A stretch of DNA of 64,000 nt from a virus, in the IMG/VR virus record IMGVR_UViG_3300042484_001840, positions 81,043 to 145,042 of that record; one strand, given 5' to 3'. Positions 25,318-33,463 of the stretch are shown here, piece by piece. The notes below the pieces were generated by a model. It did not search any database, was not told where the DNA came from, and saw nothing but the letters and a program-made list of their open reading frames with translations. The stretch's first letter is position 1, and each line of letters starts with the position of its first letter. The translations under genes were made by a program, and so were the position numbers.

Positions 25318-25769
25318 TTCTCTGCCTTTCTCTCTTCTTTCGGATTACGAACTTGGTAAAGACCTTTTTTGATCTTTCTAAAGTACTGAGGGTTTGATTC
25401 AATAAACTTAAGAATTGTCGGATATGACATTTCGGATAAGTCTGTCAAAAATTGAGTAGTGACGGTTGCTTCAGCGTTGTCATCTAGCCACTTGTAGATT
25501 TCGTCATACTTGTCAACACGCTTAACTTTTGGTTCTAGACCATCAAACTCGGGATTGACCTTGGCAATAATGCTCGGTGGGAACATATATTTACTGAGTG
25601 TTTCAGCGGTGACTTTGCCTTCGTATTTTTGCATGGTGTAGCGAAGGCGAATAATCTCTGACGGCTCCCGCATTTCTTCGGGTGGAACGCTTGTGGCATT
25701 ACCATACTTAGCAATGAGATTTTGAATTGCGATGCGGTATTCGTTTTCGGCGGTTTCAATAGTTGTCAT
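25314..25769 (-). CDS. helical phage protein with winged-helix-like C-terminus, 151 aa
   Basis: ATG at 25769 follows AAAGGACAATT. The N-terminal part is helical. Residues about 88-145 (DEIYKWLDDNAEATVTTQFL, then SYPTILKFIESNPQYFRKIK and GLYQVRNP) look like a winged-helix repeat of the kind that reads DNA or binds proteins. First gene of an operon that runs to 24200. Confidence 0.6.
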   Translation of the reverse strand: MTTIETAENEYRIAIQNLIAKYGNATSVPPEEMREPSEIIRLRYTMQKYEGKVTAETLSKYMFPPSIIAKVNPEFDGLEPKVKRVDKYDEIYKWLDDNAEATVTTQFLTDLSEMSYPTILKFIESNPQYFRKIKKGLYQVRNPKEERKAEK

Positions 25770-25800
25770 AATTGTCCTTTGCTAGTAATCGGTTATGTAT

Positions 25801-25829
25801 ATTATGGCATGTCTAAAAGCAAAAAGCAA
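25801..25829 (-). promoter_or_regulatory. promoter TTGCTT/CATAAT
   Basis: Minus strand: TTGCTT (25824-25829), 17-bp spacer, CATAAT (25801-25806), in front of the 25314-25769 gene. Confidence 0.6.
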
Positions 25830-25862
25830 ATAATTATTAAAAATAGCCTCTGACCAGCGGTT

Positions 25863-26195
25863 TTAGTCAACTATGTTTTTGGTGAATTTGCTTTCTTTTA
25901 CCTTTTTGACAATTCTTGAGATGTCATCTTCCGAAGCATCGTCAACAATGAAGAGTTCTGCCGTGGATGTTGACCCAAGGTTCATCTTGTAACAATCCTT
26001 GATAAATTCATATGAATCACTAGCCATACTTTGTTCGCCATTTTTTGTGTAGCGAACAGCAGTTTTCTTATCTTCTAGGAGAACGGCGAACGGAATGTTC
26101 CCATTTTTGTTTTCATAGTAGAAAATTGCTGGATATGTGAATTTTTCTTTCAGATTCTTCTTTGCTCGCTCTGTTACATCAATATCTTGCTTCAT
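25863..26195 (-). CDS. hypothetical phage protein, 110 aa
   Basis: ATG at 26195 overlaps the TGA of the kinase-like gene by one base (TGATG). The product is alpha/beta with PAIFYYENKNGNIPFAVLLE and a C-terminal helix-strand-helix (AELFIVDDASEDDISRIVKK). The direct coupling to the kinase-like protein suggests a partner, for example an inhibitor or substrate, but this is inference. Confidence 0.65.
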   Translation of the reverse strand: MKQDIDVTERAKKNLKEKFTYPAIFYYENKNGNIPFAVLLEDKKTAVRYTKNGEQSMASDSYEFIKDCYKMNLGSTSTAELFIVDDASEDDISRIVKKVKESKFTKNIVD

Positions 26196-28234
26196 CAGAG
26201 TCCGCCAGTGGAATTGCTTGCGCCGAAGCCCAAGTCACTAAATGTCTCCGTAAGAGCGCCGGGGTTGTCTTCTAGATATTTAAGTCGTGTCATAGCAAGT
26301 GTCCTCATCGCATTCATATGCGCTTTCTCAGTAGGTGTCAATTCTATACCACGACCACTAAGCCTGTCAAGTGAAAAAATCTGGTCAAGTTGGGCACGAA
26401 TTCTTTCTACGGCAATTTTTTGCCCATTATTAAATCGTTCCATTGCTTCATCATCACTAAAAACCCTAGTTCCAAAATCGCCCAAATAATTAAAAAATAT
26501 GTTTCCCCCACTACTTGAATAGTTTGTCGGAGTCATATCTTTGCGATATAGGGCATGTTCGTCAAATTCGGTGCCTAAGACTTCTACATCGTAACCTATT
26601 GACATAAGTTCTGACGCTCGCCCTCCGAACATTAAACCATTGTCAATCACGCCGAGTCGCTGGTCGCCCTTTTCGTCATATGCAACTTTTACATTAAACT
26701 CATGGCGGTCAAGATTGTCAAAAATATAATCAAGCGCAAGAATTTGGGCAACATCTTCAGGACTTACATTGTCTGCGTCAATTCCACCAGCATCGCCAGA
26801 GTCACGCCAAAGTACAGTCTCACCCTCATCGTCCATTTGAGTTTTTAGGGGCACTGTCGTTTCCCATGACTCAATACTCCTCATTGCTGTCCAGCGAACA
26901 CTTCTTCCCTGTGTGTTATTCCAGTCTGGTGATTGAGGGTTAACAACTGGAACCCTTGTCCCTGTACGAATTTCCTTGGAATCATTCCTAGCAGCGAGGT
27001 CAAGAACGGCGGATGCTTCCATCCCGATATTTTCAAGAAGTCCATCGTTAGCGCCAAATGTTGAAGCCTTCATGTACCAGACTTCGCCAGTTTCTTTATC
27101 TTCTACCTTAAATACAGTCCAGAGTCCGCCATACTCATGACCACCATTTGACTCTTTACCTTGATTACCCTTGAGCGCCTTGAATTTAAAACGCTTATTT
27201 TCAAATGTTGTGTCCTTGTCTATCGTGTCTGGTTCAAAGTTCCCAGTCATGATGTCCTCAAATGTGATGTCAACACCCTGAGGATTTAGTAGACCTAGCC
27301 CACTATTTTCATCAATAATAATATTTTCGTCAAAGACTGCGGCTGCAAAAATATCATCATCAAGGTCAGCGACATCGCCACCTCCATAGTGAATATCGGC
27401 TACAGCATTGCGATACTTCTCGTCATCAATTGTACTAATGCGGGTTGGACCAATAAGTTCAGCCTTTGCTTCTTCTGCTCCAGCAAATTGGACCTTGGGC
27501 TTTCCGTATCGCATGACTTCTACGCCATCGGGTACATTTCCAGATCCGCCAATTCTGTTAATAAAATCGTCGTAGTCTCGCTTTGAAAGAACTAATATTT
27601 CCTTATCCGTCTCAACAACATAATGGTCGCCCGAAGTAAATGCGAGTTCTTGTGCTTTTTCGTCAGCACGCTTAAATGCGCGATTTCTATTGATACGAAT
27701 AGGGACACGCTGGTCCTGAGGTAGACCTCGCGCGAGGGCACTAAATGCATCTTCAAAATCTTCTGCTGGCTCTTCTGGAGCACTGGTATCTGCAATGCTC
27801 GCATCAAAACCAAGACGATCTTGTGAAATTTCACTAGATGGCTGTGGAGGGTCAAGAATGTTCTCAACCGATGGAACCCGAGTTTCAAGACCGGGGTATC
27901 CAATTTCCTCAAGCGATGAAGATCCCAGCGATAGCCCACGCTCTGAAAGTGATGGGTATCCAAGTTTTCCTAATTGAGAAGGTTTCCCGCGCTTTTTTGC
28001 AGACGCAGCCGACCCATAGGAAGGCTTGTAGGAAATATCCGCACCGTCAGAACCGACCACCCTCATTGAGGGACGGTTCATTGAGGTTAATCCCCGCTGA
28101 ACCTCATTGCCAATTTCGTCAAGTAAGCGACTCCCAGCAGGGCGTTCCCATGCTGTACCTTCTTGGACAATGCCGTCATTGTCAGCATCTATGGCATCTG
28201 GGTCATAGGGTTCTACGCGGAGTTTTAGTGCCAT
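26195..28234 (-). CDS. large phage protein with HipA/PI3-4-kinase-like domain, 679 aa
   Basis: ATG at 28234. Residues 10-34 (DPDAIDADNDGIVQEGTAWE) form an EF-hand-like Asp-rich head seen on several actinophage proteins. Residues 60-180 are a low-complexity linker with a GYPSL/GYPGL repeat. From about 350 the order of motifs fits a protein/lipid-kinase fold: VWYMKAST (Lys389, ATP contact), GMEAS (Glu406), NLDRHEFN (catalytic Asp509, Asn514) and VIDNGLMFGG (metal Asp531). HipA, PI3/4-kinase and actin-fragmin-type kinases share DRHxxN and IDxG. It may phosphorylate a host or virion protein; delivery with the virion is possible. Confidence 0.6.
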   Translation of the reverse strand: MALKLRVEPYDPDAIDADNDGIVQEGTAWERPAGSRLLDEIGNEVQRGLTSMNRPSMRVVGSDGADISYKPSYGSAASAKKRGKPSQLGKLGYPSLSERGLSLGSSSLEEIGYPGLETRVPSVENILDPPQPSSEISQDRLGFDASIADTSAPEEPAEDFEDAFSALARGLPQDQRVPIRINRNRAFKRADEKAQELAFTSGDHYVVETDKEILVLSKRDYDDFINRIGGSGNVPDGVEVMRYGKPKVQFAGAEEAKAELIGPTRISTIDDEKYRNAVADIHYGGGDVADLDDDIFAAAVFDENIIIDENSGLGLLNPQGVDITFEDIMTGNFEPDTIDKDTTFENKRFKFKALKGNQGKESNGGHEYGGLWTVFKVEDKETGEVWYMKASTFGANDGLLENIGMEASAVLDLAARNDSKEIRTGTRVPVVNPQSPDWNNTQGRSVRWTAMRSIESWETTVPLKTQMDDEGETVLWRDSGDAGGIDADNVSPEDVAQILALDYIFDNLDRHEFNVKVAYDEKGDQRLGVIDNGLMFGGRASELMSIGYDVEVLGTEFDEHALYRKDMTPTNYSSSGGNIFFNYLGDFGTRVFSDDEAMERFNNGQKIAVERIRAQLDQIFSLDRLSGRGIELTPTEKAHMNAMRTLAMTRLKYLEDNPGALTETFSDLGFGASNSTGGL

Positions 28235-28246
28235 AGGTTAACTATT

Positions 28247-28612
28247 TTACTCTTTTTTCTGTTGACTGACAGGTTCCCAACCTTGTTCACAAAAAGAATG
28301 ATGAAGCGTTTTGAAATGACCGTGTTTACCCTTGCGCATAAGTTCGCCAGGTTTCCCTGTTACTTCACAAGTTAAAAGGGAGATCCGTTCTGCATTTCGT
28401 ATTAAGCCATCAATTCGTTCGCTGAATTCAGGATTTGAAGGTGCGTAGTAAAATCGTAAACCACCAAATTTTTCTTTAATTTGGTAGATCTTATAATCTG
28501 GGTCTATTTTGAGAATATCATTATGTAGTCGCTCAATCAGCGGGAACCAACCCTCATCACAACTAACTGTTGCGGGAAATGTTGGGTGGAATCTTAGTAA
28601 AATATCTTCCAT
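28247..28612 (-). CDS. widespread phage protein of unknown function (QIKEKFGGLRFY type), 121 aa
   Basis: ATG at 28612. The product has CDEGWFPLIERLHNDI, then QIKEKFGGLRFYYA, AERISLLTCEVTGKPGE and a C-terminal LHHSFCEQG. This order of motifs is found in many phage hypothetical proteins, usually with a Cys/His set that may hold zinc. In most relatives the second Cys pair is intact; here only single cysteines remain. Unknown role. Confidence 0.7.
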   Translation of the reverse strand: MEDILLRFHPTFPATVSCDEGWFPLIERLHNDILKIDPDYKIYQIKEKFGGLRFYYAPSNPEFSERIDGLIRNAERISLLTCEVTGKPGELMRKGKHGHFKTLHHSFCEQGWEPVSQQKKE

Positions 28613-28635
28613 AAAATCCTTATCGTTTATTTTGC

Positions 28636-29256
28636 TTAAAAATCATATTGCAAAAAATACCCTGCTGTCTCGTGTAAGCCAACAGAAATTGCTAGATGAA
28701 ATGTATCTATGTCTTCTGGAATTATACCAGTTTCCATATTTAAAATTTCTTGCGCTTCGCTAATATATTCATTATTTCTAAGTACAGTAGGGTCTTCCGA
28801 ATGGACCAAAGCGCCCCATGTAACCTTTTTACCTAATTTTATCTTAAATGGTATAGCGCATAAATCTATAGTGTCTACATCAACATAATTTATTGTTAAG
28901 CATTCATTAACTCCGCTTTTTGGATCAAGAAATGCCTCTACTAGGTTTTTGTCGCGGGTTAGTTCGGGGTTTTTAGACATATACCCCTCTGCTAGGACGG
29001 TGAATGAATCACAATGCCACCCTCGCCTGAGTGCATTATATGCATCGTGCGTGCGCTCAATCTTTTCATCGTCATCGCTCATAAAAGATGTGTCCATTTG
29101 CGCCACGCAAACAAGTTCATCATCGCGCCATCCAAAAATATTCATGGCTAGTTCTTCACCGATACCGTGGTCTTTGACAACTTGCGTTTTAGCAGCCTGA
29201 CCAACAGCGAGTGTCAAACTAATCTTTGAAATAGAATCTGGATATTTTCCCTGCAT
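28636..29256 (-). CDS. hypothetical phage protein, 206 aa
   Basis: ATG at 29256. An alpha/beta protein with GIGEELAMNIFGWRDDELVC, then CDSFTVLAEGYMSKNPELTR and an acidic C-terminal half. The layout (short hydrophobic strands, YM and E-rich loops) gives no clear family. Two genes from the kinase-like gene and probably co-transcribed with it. Confidence 0.65.
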   Translation of the reverse strand: MQGKYPDSISKISLTLAVGQAAKTQVVKDHGIGEELAMNIFGWRDDELVCVAQMDTSFMSDDDEKIERTHDAYNALRRGWHCDSFTVLAEGYMSKNPELTRDKNLVEAFLDPKSGVNECLTINYVDVDTIDLCAIPFKIKLGKKVTWGALVHSEDPTVLRNNEYISEAQEILNMETGIIPEDIDTFHLAISVGLHETAGYFLQYDF

Positions 29257-29336
29257 ATAGACAACTTAGTAGGAAAATAGTATGGGTGGGGGGAACCTTC
29301 CACTAGCGGTCAAAGTAATCCACTAATGTTTCGTTT

Positions 29337-29660
29337 ATGACACAGAGCAATAATCCCAAAAAGAAGGCAGTAGCCAAAAAAACTACTGTCCCCAAAAAAG
29401 CAACAGCAAAGAAAACCAGTCCTTCACTAGCCCCAGCAAAGCGTGGTCGCCCACCGAAGAAGAAGGCAGAAGAAGTTGTTGAGGAAATCAACAATGCAGT
29501 AGATTCAGCACAAGATACTGTTACTGAAATTGTTGAAGAAAAAATTGATCAGGCTTTTGCCTTGATTGATGATTTGGTTGAATATGTTGTTACACCAGAA
29601 AACATCAAAAAGGCAAATCGGGTACAACGATTTTTCCGTTCACTTTTTAAGCGTAAGTAA
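29337..29660 (+). CDS. Lys/Ala-rich AT-hook protein, histone-H1-like, 107 aa
   Basis: ATG at 29337. Residues 7-48 are Lys/Ala/Pro repeats (KKAVAKKTTVPKKATAKKT) ending in the AT-hook KRGRPPKKK. An acidic helix (EEVVEEINNAVDSAQD) and a basic end (FRSLFKRK) follow. The combination resembles bacterial Hc1-like and phage nucleoid proteins that bind A/T-rich DNA. It lies alone on the plus strand within a long minus-strand block, so it has its own, unseen promoter. Confidence 0.7.
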   Translation: MTQSNNPKKKAVAKKTTVPKKATAKKTSPSLAPAKRGRPPKKKAEEVVEEINNAVDSAQDTVTEIVEEKIDQAFALIDDLVEYVVTPENIKKANRVQRFFRSLFKRK

Positions 29661-29662
29661 AA

Positions 29663-29980
29663 CTATTTAATATTTTTCCCGCACTTCATACAGCGCGTTC
29701 CCCACGGAAACCATTTTAGTGTTTCCGCTGGGTGACCACACTCAAGGATGCCTATTGCCATCTTGTTTGCTGCGTTGCGTAAAAATTCACTGAGAGTAAT
29801 GTTTTCTTTGTCTGCAGCGCGCTTCCAGTAAGCGTGATCTTCGTCTGTTGTCCTAATTAAAACTTGTTTTGTAGCAGTAGAACCATCTTCTGCTCCAGTA
29901 TTAGGCTTGCGAGTGGGCGTAATTGTTTCAGCAACTTTAGCCATGGCTGCTTCTACATTGTCAATATTTTCGTCATTCAT
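29663..29980 (-). CDS. ribbon-helix-helix-like protein with zinc-ribbon end, 105 aa
   Basis: The start is ATG at 29980 after GAGGAAACAGTTT, 8 bp inside the terminase small-subunit gene. Residues about 44-76 (KQVLIRTTDEDHAYWKRAAD, then LSEFLRNAANKMA) match the strand-helix-helix of Arc/CopG regulators. The last 25 residues hold ECGHP and CMKCGK, a zinc-ribbon pattern. It may control the packaging/replication operon or assist terminase. Confidence 0.7.
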   Translation of the reverse strand: MNDENIDNVEAAMAKVAETITPTRKPNTGAEDGSTATKQVLIRTTDEDHAYWKRAADKENITLSEFLRNAANKMAIGILECGHPAETLKWFPWGTRCMKCGKNIK

Positions 29981-30611
29981 AAACTGTTTCCTCATCGTCG
30001 TCTATATCTGCTGTCTGCGCTTCAATTTCCGCAAGGGAAGGCAAAGCCCTAACATTTTCTCCTAGAATTTGCTTAACCGTATCAGATGGAAGTACTCCAG
30101 ATAATCCCATAAGTTCAAGAAGTGCTCGCGCCTCTGTCTCGGGGTTAAATTTATTGATTTCTGCTGGTCCAGCATTGGAAGTACCAGCAAGAATAGCCCG
30201 TGGCAAACTATCTATTGTCTCCACTGTCAGGTTGACGGTCTGTTGCTCCATGCCTAGTAGTTTTGCTCGCCTGTCCATAATTCCAAGTACCTGTTGTATT
30301 GCCTTCAAATCTGGCTCTACGGTAATTTCAGTACCATCATCTAGCGTGGTTTTACGGTGCTGGGTTAGCGGCCAGATTGCTTGTTGCAATGCGTCTAGTC
30401 GCTCTAATTCCATGCGAAGCACTTCGGGATATGCCATTAGTGCTTCTTTATTCATTTTTTCCAGTTGACGCTTAATAGCAGCATTAACTGATTGGGTCGT
30501 AATATTGAAACGCCGACCAATTTCCTGCGGAGAAACACCTGCTTGACGCATCTTGAAAATACGCAAATCGCGTTCAGCCAAAAATTCTTTTGTCAAGCCT
30601 TTGCTACTCAT
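29973..30611 (-). CDS. terminase small subunit-like protein, 212 aa
   Basis: ATG at 30611 overlaps the TGA of the primase gene (TGATG). Residues 16-48 form a helix-turn-helix (FKMRQAGVSPQEIGRRFNIT). Then come MELERLDALQQAIWPL and MDRRAKLLGME, the usual helical body of phage terminase small subunits, which select the packaging site on DNA. The acidic tail (DIDDDEETVYE) may meet the large subunit. The large subunit is not in the window. Confidence 0.7.
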   Translation of the reverse strand: MSSKGLTKEFLAERDLRIFKMRQAGVSPQEIGRRFNITTQSVNAAIKRQLEKMNKEALMAYPEVLRMELERLDALQQAIWPLTQHRKTTLDDGTEITVEPDLKAIQQVLGIMDRRAKLLGMEQQTVNLTVETIDSLPRAILAGTSNAGPAEINKFNPETEARALLELMGLSGVLPSDTVKQILGENVRALPSLAEIEAQTADIDDDEETVYE

Positions 30612-32323
30612 CAGTCACCTTCTAGGAATTCTAGCACTTCAAACGGAAATACCTTCCCACGCTTCATTTTAGTCGGCCATCTACGCTGGTCACGGGCACC
30701 TCGGAAGTGTCTGACCTCGTAAACATAGCCATCAACTGATGTTGGATCTGGCTGTAAGGACAAGCCAAATTCAGGCCAGCGTGACCATACGGCGGAACCA
30801 AATGGTCGTAGATCTCTTGATGCCATGGCGCTACCAAGCGGAGCATGATGCTCAAACCAAAAGGCGCACTTAAAATACTCACGAAGAGTGTCAAAGTATT
30901 TAGCAATCTCAATTGCTACCGATTCGCTTGTTCTTCCGCCTGGGTCAATAAATGACTTATAAATAGGACCAAGGAATACAATGTCAGGCTTAACTATTTC
31001 AAGTTTTTCCTCAATCATCATCCTGTCCTGCATTCTCATCAAGTCAATACCGTCAGGCTTGATAAGTAGATGGGCATCAGGAACATGCTTATTGCCGTAA
31101 TGCAATGTCGCATTATAGATATTTCGCGATGTTCGCCTAATGATTCTTTCTGGGTTTTCCAAGTCAATCATGAGAGTACGCATAGGTGGAATTGCCTCAA
31201 AGGTAAAAGGATGCAGACCAGAGGAAACGCAAAGTGCCACCTGTCGTGCAAGCATTGTTTTTCCAACACCCTCGGCAGCAACAACCATAACTCGCTCGCC
31301 ACGCTCTAGGAGACCAGGTATAACCCAATCGTATGTATCCGTCTCTGACTCATTAACGAATTCTCCCCACTCAACTAATCGTCCCTCGTTCTTTACTGCC
31401 ACCACCTGAGGGTCTAATTCAAGAAGAATTCTTTCAGCACGCTGGATTTTTGCTTGATGGGATAAATTATCTTTCTCAAATAATTTGTGAAGTTTGTCTA
31501 AGACTGGCGCATATGGATCGTGAGCCTCAGGCTCATCTACCATTTGATCAAAATCACGCAAGTCCTCAAGTTTCCCGCCACCCTTAAGAAGATCAGTTAC
31601 ATCTTTTACCTTGTCGGCAATTTTAACTGAGACTTGACACTCTGCTTGGATTAATCTATTTGAAACATCAATAGCGTGCTTTTTACCAACTTCATCGTTG
31701 TCAGCAACTATGACGATCTTTGCACCAGCAAGTGTCTCGGTGTGAATGTCTAGCCATTTACCAGCACCGCCCGGCATTGTTGTTGCAGGTATTCCCATTT
31801 TAATAAGGGTATTTGAGTCCTTTTCACCCTCAACTACCCAAATTGTTTCGTCTGCATCACGAGCAGCACAAATCATTGGCAAGTTATATAGGACTTTTTC
31901 AATCCCATCAAGATTCATTACCCATTCGCCACTTACTGGGTCTACACGGCGTTGACGGAATGTTTTTTTACCATCCTCATCAACAAATCTTTGTTTTTGA
32001 AATAGTAATTCACCCAAAGCATCACGATAATCGTAAGTTTCTACGAGGGTTAATCTTTGTTTCTTTTTTGGAATATCTTTCGGTGGCATTAGATCAGAAA
32101 CTGTCATTCCAACCGACCCACAAATAGTTTCCACATCACACGGAATTCCGCGGTGACATGTAACTAGGACGCGACCATCAGTACCTTGACCAATTGAAAG
32201 GGATGGGTTTTTATCATCATTTCTACACGGGCATTGTGCTGACCAATTTTGACCGTTTTGTTTTACGCCATTAAGTTTTGATAGAAATTTCTCTACCTCT
32301 GATGAAGTATTTTCCCTTGCCAT
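30611..32323 (-). CDS. DNA primase-helicase (Toprim plus RepA/RecA-like ATPase), 570 aa
   Basis: ATG at 32323. The N-terminus holds a CHC2-like zinc site (QCPCRNDDKNPSL, then VTCHRGIPC). A Toprim domain follows (WVVEGEKDSNTL, later IVIVADNDEVGKKHA). The C-terminal half has the ATPase motif VAAEGVGKTMLARQVA with MIDLENP and FEHHAPLGSA, as in RepA/AAA_25 helicases. A primase-plus-helicase fusion can unwind and prime the fork. It is translationally coupled to the terminase small-subunit gene. Confidence 0.85.
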   Translation of the reverse strand: MARENTSSEVEKFLSKLNGVKQNGQNWSAQCPCRNDDKNPSLSIGQGTDGRVLVTCHRGIPCDVETICGSVGMTVSDLMPPKDIPKKKQRLTLVETYDYRDALGELLFQKQRFVDEDGKKTFRQRRVDPVSGEWVMNLDGIEKVLYNLPMICAARDADETIWVVEGEKDSNTLIKMGIPATTMPGGAGKWLDIHTETLAGAKIVIVADNDEVGKKHAIDVSNRLIQAECQVSVKIADKVKDVTDLLKGGGKLEDLRDFDQMVDEPEAHDPYAPVLDKLHKLFEKDNLSHQAKIQRAERILLELDPQVVAVKNEGRLVEWGEFVNESETDTYDWVIPGLLERGERVMVVAAEGVGKTMLARQVALCVSSGLHPFTFEAIPPMRTLMIDLENPERIIRRTSRNIYNATLHYGNKHVPDAHLLIKPDGIDLMRMQDRMMIEEKLEIVKPDIVFLGPIYKSFIDPGGRTSESVAIEIAKYFDTLREYFKCAFWFEHHAPLGSAMASRDLRPFGSAVWSRWPEFGLSLQPDPTSVDGYVYEVRHFRGARDQRRWPTKMKRGKVFPFEVLEFLEGD

Positions 32324-32365
32324 AATGTCCTCTTGTTTAGCATAGAACTACTAGAAGGACGCAGA

Positions 32366-33043
32366 TTACGGCGCTTTTCTTCCATTAGCAATAAATGAAT
32401 TATATGTCGCTGGCATTTGTTCGGCAAGGATTTGCTCTAATGCATTGGCATAGTCACGAATTTCTTTTTGTGCATGCGAGTCTGCCCTTAGTTCAATGAA
32501 GTTCATCAAAGAACGAGCATTACATGTTGCGTAGAACTGAGTAAATGTCCCTACAGGAAGAACAACACGAGCAAGTTCCTTAGCAACACCAAGTTCTAAA
32601 AGTAAACGATACGAATCATAAGCATGAAGCATGAGTCCGTTCATTATCTCTGACGCATCAACCGCAATATCCTCATTTAGTGGTTCAAAAGAGTAGCGAC
32701 CAGGTACGCCAACTTGCGTACGAAAATCTTCAATTTCTGGGATAAAAAACTCATCGGTCATTTCTGCATACCGCGCTGAAAATTCGTTATACGACCAGCC
32801 GATTCTGTGACGGAACCATTCTCTTGTTACAAAAATAGGTGCCTTGATATGAAGTCTAAAAAAGTTATGTTCAAATGGCGTGCCGTGCTGATTTTTTAAA
32901 AGATAGTTAATGAGTCCAATGTCTCCATCGGAAATTTCCTCTACGCGCTTTCCAAAAGACACTCGCGCACTATTCACAACACTTCTGTCATCAGCCATTA
33001 CTGCGTCTAGGCGTACAAAACCGCCACCTGCTATTTCAATCAT
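32366..33043 (-). CDS. thyX: flavin-dependent thymidylate synthase ThyX
   Basis: The start is ATG at 33043, overlapping the WhiB stop (ATGA). The ThyX signature RHRIGWSYNEFSARY is present, with REWFRHR before it and NFIELRADSHAQKEIR after it. The enzyme makes dTMP from dUMP with FAD and methylene-tetrahydrofolate, supplying thymidylate for phage DNA. The length (225 aa) is usual. It pairs functionally with the ribonucleotide reductase at 36121. Confidence 0.95.
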   Translation of the reverse strand: MIEIAGGGFVRLDAVMADDRSVVNSARVSFGKRVEEISDGDIGLINYLLKNQHGTPFEHNFFRLHIKAPIFVTREWFRHRIGWSYNEFSARYAEMTDEFFIPEIEDFRTQVGVPGRYSFEPLNEDIAVDASEIMNGLMLHAYDSYRLLLELGVAKELARVVLPVGTFTQFYATCNARSLMNFIELRADSHAQKEIRDYANALEQILAEQMPATYNSFIANGRKAP

Positions 33044-33297
33044 TTTGATATTGCACTCACTCTCCGTGAAACACCTCGTTCTATCGGTGTTTTTCCTCCC
33101 CAAATACCAAAAATTTCTTTATTCTCTAAAGCGGACAACAAGCATTGTTCCCTGACTTTACATATACCGCAAAGTGTTTTTGCCTGAACCATCAACTTAC
33201 GACTTTCGCGACTGTTCATTTCTTTTGGGTACCACCATTCTTGTGGTTGCCCCTTGCACATGGCATCTTTAGCCCAATCGTTATTTTTGAATTCCAT
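33040..33297 (-). CDS. WhiB-family iron-sulfur regulator, 85 aa
   Basis: The start is ATG at 33297 after AAGGAGGCAAA. Cysteines are spaced AMCKG, then LCGICKVREQC, with IFGIWGGKTPIER after them: the WhiB cluster site and the Gly-Trp turn. It should bind 4Fe-4S and the host sigma factor. It differs from the 20740 protein (shorter, basic end), so the phage carries two distinct WhiB regulators. Confidence 0.9.
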   Translation of the reverse strand: MEFKNNDWAKDAMCKGQPQEWWYPKEMNSRESRKLMVQAKTLCGICKVREQCLLSALENKEIFGIWGGKTPIERGVSRRVSAISK

Positions 33298-33463
33298 TTT
33301 GCCTCCTTGGAAATGAAGAATTGATCTTACGCACAATGTTTTTCAATGTCAAGTATTTGCGATTTAAATATTTACTTTTACTCCGAGAAGGCGCAATCCA
33401 ATTTTTGTATTCAGGATTATTCGTAAAATCTTTGTACCTGAAATACTGATTGCTATCGTTCAC
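33281..33463 (-). CDS. basic small phage protein, 60 aa
   Basis: ATG at 33463 overlaps the methyltransferase stop (ATGA), and the end overlaps the start region of WhiB. The product is basic and aromatic (YFRYKDFTNNPEYKNW, then SRSKSKYLNRKYLTLK). It may bind nucleic acid. No family recognised. Confidence 0.65.
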   Translation of the reverse strand: MNDSNQYFRYKDFTNNPEYKNWIAPSRSKSKYLNRKYLTLKNIVRKINSSFPRRQNGIQK

